Shown: positions 17,177 to 25,862, counted from the first letter of the stretch. The stretch: DNA of 64,000 nucleotides from Pseudomonas gingeri (GCF_013386115.1 NZ_JACAOR010000015.1:41651-105650), one strand, 5' to 3'. The notes: generated by a model not told the origin, from the letters alone. Numbers and translations are program-made.

Positions 17177-17758
17177 ATGGCCGCGAAAAAGATTCTGATG
17201 CTGGTCGGCGACTACGTCGAAGATTACGAAGTGATGGTGCCGTTCCAGGCCCTGCTGATGGTCGGTCACCAGGTGCATGCGGTGTGCCCGGACAAGATCG
17301 CTGGCCAGACCGTGCGCACCGCGATCCACGACTTCGAGGGCGACCAGACCTACAGCGAGAAGCCCGGTCATCTGTTTGCCCTGAACTTCGATTTCGCCCA
17401 GGTCGATGCCGCCGACTACGATGGCCTGCTGATTCCCGGCGGTCGCGCCCCCGAGTACCTGCGCCTGAACGACAAGGTGCTGCAACTGGTGCAGGCCTTC
17501 GACCAGGCCGGCAAACCGATCGCGGCGGTCTGCCATGGCGCGCAATTGCTGGCGGCGGCGGGTATCCTCGACGGTCGCGAGTGCAGTGCCTATCCGGCCT
17601 GTGCCCCGGAAGTACGCCTGGCCGGTGGTCGCTACATCGATATCGAGGTGACCCAGGCCCATGTCCAGGGCAATCTCGCCACCGCCCCGGCCTGGCCGGC
17701 GCATCCAAGCTGGCTGGCGGCTTTCCTCGGCCTGCTGGGCACCAAAATCATCTTGTAA
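17177..17758 (+). CDS. DJ-1/PfpI family protein
   Basis: A 193-residue single-domain protein of the class I glutamine amidotransferase-like superfamily. It has the nucleophile elbow AAVCHGAQLL with the conserved Cys-His, the glutamate region near the N-terminus (GDYVEDYEVMVP) and LIPGGRAPEYL. Such proteins act as glyoxalase III or deglycase-like stress proteins, or as peptidases in archaea; which applies here is open. AGGAG lies 9 bases before the ATG at 17177. The next gene starts 14 bp downstream, so the two form an operon. Confidence 0.88.
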   Translation: MAAKKILMLVGDYVEDYEVMVPFQALLMVGHQVHAVCPDKIAGQTVRTAIHDFEGDQTYSEKPGHLFALNFDFAQVDAADYDGLLIPGGRAPEYLRLNDKVLQLVQAFDQAGKPIAAVCHGAQLLAAAGILDGRECSAYPACAPEVRLAGGRYIDIEVTQAHVQGNLATAPAWPAHPSWLAAFLGLLGTKIIL

Positions 17759-17772
17759 GCGAGGTTGCGGTC

Positions 17773-18081
17773 ATGTGCGAGCTCTACGTCAAAGCCGATC
17801 CGATTCTCTACGAATCACGCTCCCGGTCGCTGCGCATCTGTGGCGTGGTCACCACCCTGCGCCTGGAAAACCAGTTCTGGGACATCCTCAGCGAGATCGC
17901 CGACGCGGAAGGCGTGACCACCAACCAGATGATCACCCGGCTCTACGAAGAAGTGATGGACTATCGCGGGGAGGTGGTTAATTTCGCCTCCTTCCTGCGG
18001 GTCAGCTGTACCCGCTACCTGAGCCAGCGAAGGGCCCAGGTAGCGGAACTGACGGTCCTCAGAAAAACCGCGTCAGGCTGA
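17773..18081 (+). CDS. Ribbon-helix-helix domain protein
   Basis: A 102-residue protein starting MCELYVKADPILYESRSRS. The core SLRICGVVTTLRLENQFWDIL with GVTTNQMITRLYEEV is a ribbon-helix-helix fold of the RHH_4 type. GCGAGG lies 8 bases before the ATG. It may bind DNA as a dimer, although many RHH_4 proteins have no known target. It follows the DJ-1/PfpI gene by 14 bp and its end overlaps the converging receptor gene by 23 bp. Confidence 0.8.
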   Translation: MCELYVKADPILYESRSRSLRICGVVTTLRLENQFWDILSEIADAEGVTTNQMITRLYEEVMDYRGEVVNFASFLRVSCTRYLSQRRAQVAELTVLRKTASG

Positions 18082-20623
18082 CCTTGAGGTTGCGTCCCTC
18101 GCTGTAGGCGCGGTCGCCGCTCAGTTCCGGGCGGTAGTTGCGGTTCATCAGGTTATCCACCGTGACGTTCACCTCGGTGCCCTTCAGGTAGCGCTGCTGG
18201 GGTTTCCACTGGGCGAACAGGCTCTGCACCACGTAGCTGTCGTTGGCGTACTGGTCGTAGAAGGCGTCGCCGACACTGCTGCCCGGGCCGCTGCTGTACT
18301 TGTCGCTGGGCAGGCGGTCGGTCTTGCGCACATAGATGCCCTGCCAGCCGACCCGGGCATCCAGGCTCGGAATCTTGGTCCCCAGCATCACTACCCATTT
18401 GGCCGGCGGGATGTCCCGTGCCCAGACCGATGAGCCCCACGGGTTGGTGTAGGGGTTGTCGCGCTTGCCGGTGAGATAGCTGTAGGACAACTGGCCGAAC
18501 AGGTAGTCCGAGTCATAGTAGCTTTCGACCTCGAAGCCCTTGATGGTCATGCCTCCGATATTCCGGTAGTTGGACATCGCACCCGACGGGCAGGCAGTGC
18601 TGATGGTGCCGCCGTTGATCGCCTGGTTCTCGCAACCGACACCCGTGGCCTTGAAGATTTCATCCTCGATCCGGTTGTGCAGGAAGGTGGTGCGGACCAT
18701 CAGGTCGTCATTGTCCGAAAGCAGCCTGGAGAAGTTGCTGATGGTGCCGAAGCGCAACGCGGTGATGCGCTCGGGGTCGAGGTCGACGCTGGTGGCGGTG
18801 CGGCTGCCCAGTCCCTGGACTTCGTATTGTTCGTCGATCACCGGGGCGCGCCAGGTCTTGCTGTAGTTGGCGAACAGGCCCTGGGTCGGCGTCACTCGCC
18901 AGAAGGCCGCCAGGCGTGGCGACCAGCCGGTGTAGGTGCGGTCGCTGTAGTCGTGGCCGATGGCCGGATCGGGGTTGGAGTAGTAGGGCGCATCGTTGGC
19001 TTCGCCGCGGTTGCGCACGTGGTCGTAACGCAGGGAAGGCGTCAGCGTGAAGTCCCCGAGGGTCACCGCATCCTCGATAAAGAAGGCGTTCGCGTCGACC
19101 TTGCCGTGGGGCATGAAGGCCGGCTGGAAATGCCCGTAGTTGTACTTCGGCGTGTTGTAGGTGTTGCCGGGCATCCACATCTCGGTTTCCCGGGCGTGCT
19201 TGCGGATCTGCACGCCGGCGGTCAGCGCGTGCTGCAGGACACCGGTGTCGAACAGGCTGGTGTTCTTGATCTCCAGTTCGCGGTCCTTGTACTCGGTGTC
19301 CATCCTGCGGCCGCCGGTGGCCAGCTGGAAGAACGCGGTGGCGTCGCGCTCGTCGGTCTGGTCGGTATCGGATTCGGAGTATTTCACCTGCAGGTCGACC
19401 CAGGGGTTGTCCGAAGGCTTGTATTCGTACTTGCCCGACCAGGTGGTATCGACGGTATCGCGATCGGCGAGGAAGCGCCTGAGGGCACCTTCGTAACCGT
19501 ATTGCCTGATGTTCGAGGCGGTGGGCGGCGTCGGGTAGCTCTGTGAGGAAAACGGTGCCCAGCGCTCGCTGTGGGAGCGCGAGTAGGAAAGCTTGAGGGT
19601 CTGTTCGTCGGTGACGTTCAGGTTCAGCTTGAGCAGCATCGCGTCCAGGTCCTGGGCGCTGTTGGGCAGGCGCTTGGGATTGATCGGATACTGGTTGTTG
19701 GGATCGGGCGGGGTGGCGGCCAGTTTCATGTCGCCGCCGTCGCGCTGGGTGAGGAACACCAGGGCATCGGCCTTGCCATCATCGGTGCGGCCATAGGCGG
19801 CGCCGCTGTAGGTCTGCTCATGGTTGTTGCTGGCGTAACCGTACTTGACCATGGCGCCACTGTTGCGACCCTTTTCCAGCAGGTCGGGGGCATCCTTGGT
19901 TTCCATGTGCACGGTACCGCCGAAGCCGCCGTTGCCGGTTTCCGGCGAGTGCGGGCCTTTCTCCACCTCGATGCTCTTGATCAGCTCCGGTTCGATGAAG
20001 ATGGTGCCTTGCTGATAGCGTTCGAAGCTGCTCTTGGTGGCGCCATCGACGGTCAGCGGCACATCTTCGGCATCGCCCAGGCCCCAGATATTGATGGTCT
20101 GGCCACCGGGTTTCATCGAGCCGCCCATGCTGATGCCGGGCAGGGTCCCGAGCAGGGCGGGAATGTTGCTGGGCTGGTTGCGCTCAATATCGTCCTGGGT
20201 CAGGGTCGAGCGGCCGACGCTGCTGGCGTTCACTTCCTTGCCGTCGCCGAGGATGCTCACCGCGCCCAGCTGGATGGCGCTGTTGCTGGGGGCGGGCTCG
20301 GGCTCGATCTTGCGCACGACGAAGGTGTTGCCGACCTGGATCAGTTTGAATCCGCCGTTCTTGAGCAACAGGATAATCGCTTCCTGGGCGGTGAACCGGC
20401 CCTCCAGCGCACGGGCCTGGGTGCTGCGCAACTGTTCTTCGTCGAACAGCAACTGGATGCGGGCCTTCTGCGCGACCTGGCTGAGGGACGTCGCCAGGGA
20501 CTGGGCCGGCAGGTTCAGCATCACCGGGTCGGCGGCCATGGCCTGGAGGCTGACGGTCAGGCAGGCGGCGATCAGTGTGGGACGGGAACAGGTGTGGAAC
20601 AGCTCATGAGCAGCGCGAAACAT
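18059..20623 (-). CDS. TonB-dependent heme receptor with signalling domain (HxuA/HasR-like)
   Basis: An 854-residue outer-membrane receptor. A signal peptide ends at LQAMA-ADP; an STN signalling domain follows (LNLPAQSLATSLSQVA to FVVRKIE), then the plug (IPALLGTLPGISMGG, INIWGLGDAEDVPLTVDGA, VEKGPHSPETGNGGFGG) and a 22-strand barrel ending in Phe. The plug resembles HasR-type heme receptors. With the sigma and anti-sigma genes upstream it makes a cell-surface-signalling set like P. aeruginosa HxuI-HxuR-HxuA. No hemophore gene lies nearby, which argues against a Has operon. I start at the ATG at 20623 (GGGGGA upstream). Confidence 0.85.
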   Translation of the reverse strand: MFRAAHELFHTCSRPTLIAACLTVSLQAMAADPVMLNLPAQSLATSLSQVAQKARIQLLFDEEQLRSTQARALEGRFTAQEAIILLLKNGGFKLIQVGNTFVVRKIEPEPAPSNSAIQLGAVSILGDGKEVNASSVGRSTLTQDDIERNQPSNIPALLGTLPGISMGGSMKPGGQTINIWGLGDAEDVPLTVDGATKSSFERYQQGTIFIEPELIKSIEVEKGPHSPETGNGGFGGTVHMETKDAPDLLEKGRNSGAMVKYGYASNNHEQTYSGAAYGRTDDGKADALVFLTQRDGGDMKLAATPPDPNNQYPINPKRLPNSAQDLDAMLLKLNLNVTDEQTLKLSYSRSHSERWAPFSSQSYPTPPTASNIRQYGYEGALRRFLADRDTVDTTWSGKYEYKPSDNPWVDLQVKYSESDTDQTDERDATAFFQLATGGRRMDTEYKDRELEIKNTSLFDTGVLQHALTAGVQIRKHARETEMWMPGNTYNTPKYNYGHFQPAFMPHGKVDANAFFIEDAVTLGDFTLTPSLRYDHVRNRGEANDAPYYSNPDPAIGHDYSDRTYTGWSPRLAAFWRVTPTQGLFANYSKTWRAPVIDEQYEVQGLGSRTATSVDLDPERITALRFGTISNFSRLLSDNDDLMVRTTFLHNRIEDEIFKATGVGCENQAINGGTISTACPSGAMSNYRNIGGMTIKGFEVESYYDSDYLFGQLSYSYLTGKRDNPYTNPWGSSVWARDIPPAKWVVMLGTKIPSLDARVGWQGIYVRKTDRLPSDKYSSGPGSSVGDAFYDQYANDSYVVQSLFAQWKPQQRYLKGTEVNVTVDNLMNRNYRPELSGDRAYSEGRNLKVSLTRFF

Positions 20624-20703
20624 TGAATCCCCCGATGTGGCCAAAGGCCAAAAAGGCGTTCGTTCAGAACGCAATCGGGGAGGAAGACGCGGCAGTGAAA
20701 TAA

Positions 20704-20742
20704 AACCTCATATGCGAATGAAAAATATTCGCAAATGAGGTT
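20704..20742 (-). terminator. Long AT-rich hairpin between anti-sigma and receptor genes
   Basis: Sixteen-base arms (20704-20719 and 20727-20742) pair with one mismatch around a 7-nt loop, and on the minus strand a TTTTATTT tract follows. The stem begins at the stop codon of the FecR-like gene. It may be a partial terminator that lowers read-through into the receptor gene or an end that stabilises the fecI-fecR messenger. Confidence 0.6.
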
Positions 20743-21700
20743 ATTTGCGGCTTTCGATCCTGACTTCGCCGTCGTCCAGGCCCACGGTTTTCACCGGGAT
20801 CAGGGCGGGCAGGGCCTCGAGCAGGGCATCGGGGTCCTTGGCATCGAGGCTGCCGGAAACCTTGTAGTGCGCCAGCGGACCGTCGGCCAGCTGCACGGGC
20901 TTGCCGCGGTATAGATTCAGTTCGTCGATCAGGCTGGCCAGTTCGCGGTTGCGAAAGGTCAGGTGGCCGCTGCGCCAATCGGCGATTTCCTCGGCGCTCA
21001 GCGCCTGCTGCTGGACGGTGCCCTTGGCATAGTCGTAGATCCCGCGCTGGCGGGCTTCGAGCAGGGTCGTGTTGTTCGGATCGCCTTCAGGCTCGAAGGC
21101 GACCTGGCCATGGGCGACGCTGACCACCAGTTGCTTCTGGCCGCGGCGCACGTCGAATGCGGTGCCGACCACCCGTACCCGGGCGTTGCCGGCATGCACC
21201 CAGAGCGGCCGCTCCTTGTTGGCGGCGACCTCCAGGTACAGTTGGCCCTGGTCCAGGTAGATATCCCGCTGCAAGGCCCGGAAGTTGATACGCAGGCGGG
21301 TGTTGGCATTCACGTACAGGGTGCTGCCGTCCGGCAACTTCAGGGTGCGGGTCCCTTCGGCATGGGCCGCGACCTGATGCCGGTACGGGGTGTTCGGCGC
21401 GCCCAGGCTGGTGGTCAATACGGCACAGACCAGCGCGGCCGCCACGGCCAGGGCCGGGCGCCAGGGGCTGGGGCGGCGCGGTGCCAGCGGCACCGCTCGG
21501 TTCAACTGCTGGAGTTCGGCGAGATCGGCCCACAGCGCCTCGAACTCGGCATAGGCACGGGCATGGGCAGGCGTCGCCCGCCATGCCTCGAAGGCCTTGT
21601 CGGCGGCCTGGTCCTGCGCGTTGCGATTACGCGCAAACCAGCTGGCGGCCTGGGCGTCGATGCTGTCCTCGGCGAACTCGATATCGGTGACGCGGGTCAT
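20741..21700 (-). CDS. FecR-like anti-sigma factor (transmembrane sensor)
   Basis: A 319-residue inner-membrane regulator. The cytoplasmic N-terminus has the DUF4880 pattern (AASWFARNRN, ADKAFEAWRATPAHARAYAEFEALW) that holds the sigma factor. One membrane helix follows at about 90-105, then a periplasmic FecR domain (GTRTLKLPDGSTLYVNANT, VVGTAFDVR) and a C-terminal segment that meets the receptor's signalling domain. It should release the partner sigma factor when the receptor is occupied. Its ATG overlaps the sigma gene stop (ATGA). Confidence 0.88.
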   Translation of the reverse strand: MTRVTDIEFAEDSIDAQAASWFARNRNAQDQAADKAFEAWRATPAHARAYAEFEALWADLAELQQLNRAVPLAPRRPSPWRPALAVAAALVCAVLTTSLGAPNTPYRHQVAAHAEGTRTLKLPDGSTLYVNANTRLRINFRALQRDIYLDQGQLYLEVAANKERPLWVHAGNARVRVVGTAFDVRRGQKQLVVSVAHGQVAFEPEGDPNNTTLLEARQRGIYDYAKGTVQQQALSAEEIADWRSGHLTFRNRELASLIDELNLYRGKPVQLADGPLAHYKVSGSLDAKDPDALLEALPALIPVKTVGLDDGEVRIESRK

Positions 21701-22236
21701 TCTGGCTGCTCCTTGCCATGGTCCTGATCCAGACGCTGCTTGCAGTGCAGCAAGGCAAAGGCGATATGTTTTTCCACCATGCTGACGGAAATTCCCATGC
21801 GTTCGGCGATCCTGGCCTGGCTCAGGCCCTCGAAACGGGCAAGCATAAGGGCTTCTCGACGCCGAGGCGAGAGTTCGCCGAGTACCTGTTTCAACTGTTC
21901 GAGTCGTTGCAGGCGTTGGGCGGCCGCGAGCGGGTCATTGCGATCGTCGGCCACGGGTTCCTGCTCCGGGTCGCTTTGCTCGCTGTGCACCGCCTGCCGG
22001 ACCTTCTGCTTGCGCCAGTGATCGCGCAGCAGGTTGCGTGCCATCTGGAACAGAAAGGCCCGTGGCTGCTCGACCTTGGCCTGGTCGTCGTAGTCCAGCC
22101 ACTGGGTGAAGACGTCCTGGGTCATGTCCGCCGCGTCGCTGGCGTTGTCCGTGCGTTTGCGCAGGAAATGCAGGATGTCCGCATAGAACCCGCGAAAGGT
22201 ATCAGCCGACAGGGGGTCGGGCTTGGGACGAGGCAT
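21697..22236 (-). CDS. ECF sigma factor, FecI family (HxuI/HasI-like)
   Basis: A 179-residue sigma-70 family protein with region 2 (FYADILHFLRKRTDNASDAADMTQDVFTQWLDY, PRAFLFQMARNLLRDHWRK) and region 4 with a helix-turn-helix (LSPRRREALMLARFEGLSQARIAERMGISVSMVEKHI). It should direct polymerase to the receptor gene downstream of its anti-sigma partner. AAGGA lies 6 bases before the ATG. A candidate Fur box sits about 45 bp upstream, as expected for iron-controlled FecI-type genes. Confidence 0.88.
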   Translation of the reverse strand: MPRPKPDPLSADTFRGFYADILHFLRKRTDNASDAADMTQDVFTQWLDYDDQAKVEQPRAFLFQMARNLLRDHWRKQKVRQAVHSEQSDPEQEPVADDRNDPLAAAQRLQRLEQLKQVLGELSPRRREALMLARFEGLSQARIAERMGISVSMVEKHIAFALLHCKQRLDQDHGKEQPE

Positions 22237-22278
22237 GGGGATCCTTCACGACTTCGGGTGGTAACGGGAGAAGTTGTG

Positions 22279-22300
22279 AATGATATCGAGAATTATTGCT
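22279..22300 (-). promoter_or_regulatory. Candidate Fur box upstream of the ECF sigma gene
   Basis: On the minus strand the sequence is AGCAATAATTCTCGATATCA, which keeps the ATAATTCTC core of Pseudomonas Fur sites but is imperfect in the second half. Position and gene type support it more than the match itself. Confidence 0.4.
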
Positions 22301-22330
22301 ATTTGTCTCGTTTGAAATAAAGCCACTGTC

Positions 22331-22439
22331 GATCGTTCCCACGCCCTGCGTGGGCATGCAGCCCGTGACGCTCTGCGTCACCTTGCAGCGGACGCGGAGC
22401 GTCCGGTGAGGCATTCCCACGCAGAGCGTGGGAACGATC
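22331..22439. repeat. Palindromic intergenic element, GATCGTTCCCACGC type (copy 1)
   Basis: A 109-bp element with inverted ends GATCGTTCCCACGC and GCGTGGGAACGATC and two internal hairpins (GTGACGCTCTGCGTCAC and GGACGCGGAGCGTCC). It carries no reading frame. A second, shorter copy is at 40220-40300, so this is a dispersed MITE-like repeat of the genome. Confidence 0.85.
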
Positions 22440-22440
22440 A

Positions 22441-22478
22441 GTGGTGGTGGTGGTGGTGGTGGTGGTGGTGGTGGTGGT
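22441..22478. repeat. TGG/CCA trinucleotide microsatellite
   Basis: About 12.7 uninterrupted copies of the triplet GTG fill the space between the palindromic element and the stop codon of the multi-rhodanese gene. On that gene's strand it is a CCA run beginning right after the stop. Copy number should be variable by slippage. Confidence 0.95.
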
Positions 22479-24061
22479 CAGATCACGAAGAAACCGTGGG
22501 TCCCGTCCCGCCCCAGTTGCGCCACCAGGCCATATTCCCAGTCCAGGTAACCCTGCATGGCTTCGCGCGGGTTGTCGGTGCCTTCATAAGGGCGACGGTA
22601 GCGGTCGATGCGCGGCGAGGCCAGTCGTTGTTCGCCGGCTTCCACCGGCAATCCGGCCGCGACCCAGGCCGCCGTGCCGCCTGTCAGCAGGAACACCGGC
22701 CGGGCGGTCAGCGCCTGGACCTGGGCGACGGCGTAGCCGGCCAGCAGGCTGCTGCCGCAGGTCAGCACATAGCGTTGCGCCGCGGGAATCCGCGCCAGGG
22801 CCTCGGCCAGCTGGCTGCGCAACACCCACCAGGCGCCGGGGATATGCCGTTGTACATGGTTGGCGCTGGCGGTGAAGTCCAGCACCTGGGTGCCGGGCTC
22901 CTGCAACCAGCCGGCCAGGGTGGCGGCATCCACGGGCTGTGCTTCGGGGGCCGGCGGCAACGGTGCCTGCCAGGGGCCTTGCTCACTGAAGTCGGTTGGC
23001 ACCAGGCCGTCCAGTACTTTCACCTGCCAACCCATCTGTGCCAGCCACGAGGCGCTCATGTTGGCCCGCACGCCATCGTCGTCCACCAGCACCAGCCGGG
23101 CCCCGCGGACACTGGCGAAGTGATCGGTCTCCTGTACCAGTTGCCCGCCGGGGGTGGAGCGGGCGCCAGGCAGGTGGCCCGCCTCGAATTCTTCCGGGGT
23201 GCGCACGTCGAACAGGTAGGTGGTGCGTCCGCGTTCGGCTTGCCATTGGCGCAGCTCGGCCAGGCCGGCCCGGCCGACATCGGCACGATCGGCCACGGCA
23301 CGCGCCGATTGCCGGGCGGCCTGGTGGTTGTCCGCGCCGACCTCGGCAAAGCGCCGCGCCTGTCCGTGCTCCAGTGTCTGGCCGGCGAGGGTCCAGCCGA
23401 TGGTGCCGTTGCGCAGGGCGGCGACCGGATTGGGAATTCCCGCATTCACCAGCGACTGGGTGCCGATGATGCTACGGGTGCGTCCGGCGCAATTGACGAT
23501 GACCCGCGTGCCCGGATCGGGTGCCAGTTCGCGGACCCGCAGCACCAGTTCGGCGCCGGGCACGCTGATGCCGCCGGGAATGCTCATGGTCTGGTATTCA
23601 TCGAAGCGTCGGGCGTCGAGCACCACCAGGTCGACCTCGGCATCCAGCAGGGCCTGGACTTCTTCGGCGGCCAGCGATGGTGTATGGCGCTCGGACTCCA
23701 CCAGTTCGCCGAACGACTTGCTCGGCACATTGACGTCCTTGAACAGCTCGCCACCGTCCTCCTGCCAGCCGGCCAGTCCGCCGTCGAGCAGGGCGACATC
23801 GCTGTAGCCGAGATCGCGCAGCACCTCGGCGGCCCGCGACGCCAGGCCTTCGCCGTTGTCATAGAGGGTCACCGGCGTGTCGCGACGGGGGATCCGCGCG
23901 TAGGCCTCCAGTTCCAGTTTCGACAGGGCGATATTGGCCGCGAACAGCGGGTGGGACTCGGCAAACGGCGCCTCTTCACGGACATCGAGCAAGGCCAGTT
24001 CCTCGCGGGCAAGCAAGGCTCGGCGAATATCCTGGTAACGGCGGGTGCGGGTTTCGGTCAT
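22478..24061 (-). CDS. Four-domain rhodanese sulfurtransferase
   Basis: A 527-residue cytoplasmic protein built of four rhodanese domains (about 10-105, 130-225, 270-360 and 375-470). The active-site loops alternate: domain 1 has DNGEG and domain 3 DDDGV, both without Cys; domain 2 has NCAGRTR and domain 4 TCGSSL, both with the sulfur-accepting Cys. It should move sulfane sulfur, most likely that released during oxidation of mercapto acids by the neighbouring dioxygenase. Its ATG overlaps the dioxygenase stop (ATGA), so the genes are coupled. It corresponds in position to P. aeruginosa PA2603. Confidence 0.88.
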   Translation of the reverse strand: MTETRTRRYQDIRRALLAREELALLDVREEAPFAESHPLFAANIALSKLELEAYARIPRRDTPVTLYDNGEGLASRAAEVLRDLGYSDVALLDGGLAGWQEDGGELFKDVNVPSKSFGELVESERHTPSLAAEEVQALLDAEVDLVVLDARRFDEYQTMSIPGGISVPGAELVLRVRELAPDPGTRVIVNCAGRTRSIIGTQSLVNAGIPNPVAALRNGTIGWTLAGQTLEHGQARRFAEVGADNHQAARQSARAVADRADVGRAGLAELRQWQAERGRTTYLFDVRTPEEFEAGHLPGARSTPGGQLVQETDHFASVRGARLVLVDDDGVRANMSASWLAQMGWQVKVLDGLVPTDFSEQGPWQAPLPPAPEAQPVDAATLAGWLQEPGTQVLDFTASANHVQRHIPGAWWVLRSQLAEALARIPAAQRYVLTCGSSLLAGYAVAQVQALTARPVFLLTGGTAAWVAAGLPVEAGEQRLASPRIDRYRRPYEGTDNPREAMQGYLDWEYGLVAQLGRDGTHGFFVI

Positions 24062-24693
24062 TGCGGGGGCTCCTTCGACAGGTCCCAGAGGTTAGGTAGC
24101 AGGCTGTTGGAGTAGCCGGAGATAAAGGCTTTTTCACTGCCGTCGAGGCTGTACACCGCGCGTTTCACCGCACCGATATTGCCGCCGTAGACATGGATAC
24201 TGATAGACACCCGGTCATCGAACGCGTTGGACACCCGATGGATATCGCCGATCCGTGGCGATACCGCCTCGACCTGGCCCGGTTCGAGGCGGATCGCCGC
24301 GCCCGCTTCCTGCAGGCCGCCATCGATGCCGCGGGCGAACCCCTGGGAATATTCGGCCCCGCGCAGCATGCCGATCAGGCCCCAGACCCGATGATCGTGG
24401 ATCGGCGTTTGCTGCCCCGGTCCCCAGACAAAGCTGACGATGGAAAACTGCTGGCGCGAATCGGCGTGCAGCAGGAACTGCTGGTAGCGCTGCGGGTCCG
24501 GGCGGGCGAAGTCCTCGGGCAACCAGTCGTCATGCTCGACCAGTTGCTGCAAGAGCCGGCTGCCGTGTTCGAGCAGGTGCGGCTCGTCGGGTTGATCGGC
24601 CAGCAGGTCGGCCAGTTGCTGGATGAACCGGCGCAATCGCCCCAGGTTCGGTGTCGGCTGCGTTGAAGCGATGCTGTGGGCTTGCTGGGGCAT
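24058..24693 (-). CDS. 3-mercaptopropionate dioxygenase (cysteine dioxygenase family)
   Basis: A 211-residue cupin that adds both atoms of O2 to the thiol of 3-mercaptopropionate, giving 3-sulfinopropionate; cysteine may be a weaker substrate. The Fe(II) ligands are H99 and H101 in PIHDHRVWG and H152 in GDIHRVSN; the active-site Tyr is in SGYSNS. The sequence closely follows P. aeruginosa PA2602 as I recall it (DDWLPED, RPDPQRYQQ, SFVWGPGQ, LIGMLRGAEYSQ). The ATG at 24693 has GGAGG 6 bases upstream, better than the in-frame start at 24720. It is divergent from a LysR gene. Confidence 0.9.
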   Translation of the reverse strand: MPQQAHSIASTQPTPNLGRLRRFIQQLADLLADQPDEPHLLEHGSRLLQQLVEHDDWLPEDFARPDPQRYQQFLLHADSRQQFSIVSFVWGPGQQTPIHDHRVWGLIGMLRGAEYSQGFARGIDGGLQEAGAAIRLEPGQVEAVSPRIGDIHRVSNAFDDRVSISIHVYGGNIGAVKRAVYSLDGSEKAFISGYSNSLLPNLWDLSKEPPQ

Positions 24694-24780
24694 GAACTCC
24701 CTCCGTGGACAGTCAGTCACGATGTGAACTACACGAGTGAGCTAAAAGGTATTATTCTTTCCAGACATTTTTCCAGTTAT

Positions 24781-24795
24781 TTATTATGCGAATAA
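24781..24795. promoter_or_regulatory. Inverted repeat TTATT-N5-AATAA at the LysR start
   Basis: TTATTATGCGAATAA has perfect 5-bp arms and lies immediately before the LysR gene in the 105-bp divergent gap, a usual place for LysR self-regulation sites. The AT-rich arms make a chance occurrence possible. Confidence 0.4.
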
Positions 24796-24798
24796 AGA

Positions 24799-25701
24799 AT
24801 GAAGATAGATGATATCAACGCATTCGTGGCGGTAATCCGTTGCCAGACCATCAGCCAGGCCGCCGATTCGCTGCAACTGACCCAGCCGGCCATCACCCGG
24901 CGCGTGCAGAACTTCGAGGAAGCGCTGGGGGTGGAGTTGCTGGATCGCAACACCAAGCCGTTGAAACCCACCAGCATGGGCCTGCGGGTGTACGGCCAGT
25001 GCCTGGAAGTGCTGCGTACCATCGACGCCTTGAGCGAGCTGGTGGCCAACGATGGTGCGCCGAGCGGCGCCCTGCGGATCGGCGTGCCGCAGACCATCGG
25101 CGACGTGGTGCTGCTCGATGCCCTCAGCCACCTGAAAAACCGCTACCCGCAACTGCAGACCTCGGTCGCCACCGGCTGGGGCAGCCATTTGCTGGGCAAG
25201 GTCGAGAACGGCGAGCTGGATGTGGTGGCGGCGTTGTTTCCGGCGGGCAAGGTGTTTCCCGAAGGGGTGGTCGGGCGTTCGCTGGGCAGCATGAACCTGG
25301 TGGTGGTCGCGGCGAAGGGCGAGGTCACCCGGCGCGCCTACAAGCTGGCCGACCTCTATCAACGCGGCTGGGTGCTCAACCCCGATGGCTGCGGTTTCCG
25401 CGCCGGCCTGCAACGGGCCCTGAGTGCCCAGGGGCTGTCGCTGCAGATCAACCTGGAGACCTTTGGCACCGAGCTGCAACTGGGGCTGATCGCCAATGGC
25501 CTGGGTTACGGCCTGGTGCCGTCGCCGCTGCTGGAGAACAGCAGCCATCGGGACAAGCTGGAGATCGTGCCGGTGACGGACTTCAAGCCGGTGATCGATC
25601 TGTGGCTGATCCATCCGCGTTTCCTGGGCAACCTGCAGGAACCGGTCAGTGTCTTTGGCGAGATGGTGGCGCAGCGGGTGGGCAAGGTTCCGGGACAATA
25701 G
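24799..25701 (+). CDS. LysR-type regulator of the thiol dioxygenase operon
   Basis: A 300-residue LysR protein: winged helix at residues 1-60 (FVAVIRCQTISQAADSLQLTQPAITRRVQNFEEALGVELLDR) and a two-lobe effector domain from about 90. Divergent placement from the dioxygenase/rhodanese operon, and the same order as PA2601-PA2603, suggest it controls that operon, with a mercapto acid or sulfur signal as effector. The ribosome site is weak (AAAG close to the ATG). Confidence 0.88.
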   Translation: MKIDDINAFVAVIRCQTISQAADSLQLTQPAITRRVQNFEEALGVELLDRNTKPLKPTSMGLRVYGQCLEVLRTIDALSELVANDGAPSGALRIGVPQTIGDVVLLDALSHLKNRYPQLQTSVATGWGSHLLGKVENGELDVVAALFPAGKVFPEGVVGRSLGSMNLVVVAAKGEVTRRAYKLADLYQRGWVLNPDGCGFRAGLQRALSAQGLSLQINLETFGTELQLGLIANGLGYGLVPSPLLENSSHRDKLEIVPVTDFKPVIDLWLIHPRFLGNLQEPVSVFGEMVAQRVGKVPGQ

Positions 25702-25862
25702 TGGAAGGGGGCGGCCAGAACCTCGTCAGTTTTTGTATTTTGCATAATCATAATTTTGATAAATGCATTTTTTGTATATTAGATTAGAACCAAAGCGAAT
25801 TTCACGGACGTTTTTTATGTAGTTAGCATGGTCCTCCACGCGCTACAGAACAGGACGTCAGC
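25702..25862 (+). promoter_or_regulatory. AT-rich promoter region of the organosulfur locus
   Basis: This 161-bp gap is far more AT-rich than its surroundings (for example TTTTGCATAATCATAATTTT) and precedes the first ABC gene of a run of co-directional genes. I cannot mark one -35/-10 pair with certainty. A similar AT-rich leader, also with ATGCATTTTG-like text, precedes the amine oxidase gene (about 32660-32740). Confidence 0.45.

Noticed and set aside
18059..22236. A complete Has hemophore operon
   Set aside because: There is no HasA-like gene or type I secretion genes after the receptor; the set fits an Hxu-type system better.
22441..24115. Plus-strand gene starting with a poly-valine run
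   Set aside because: The run is the GTG microsatellite and the rest is antisense to the rhodanese gene.
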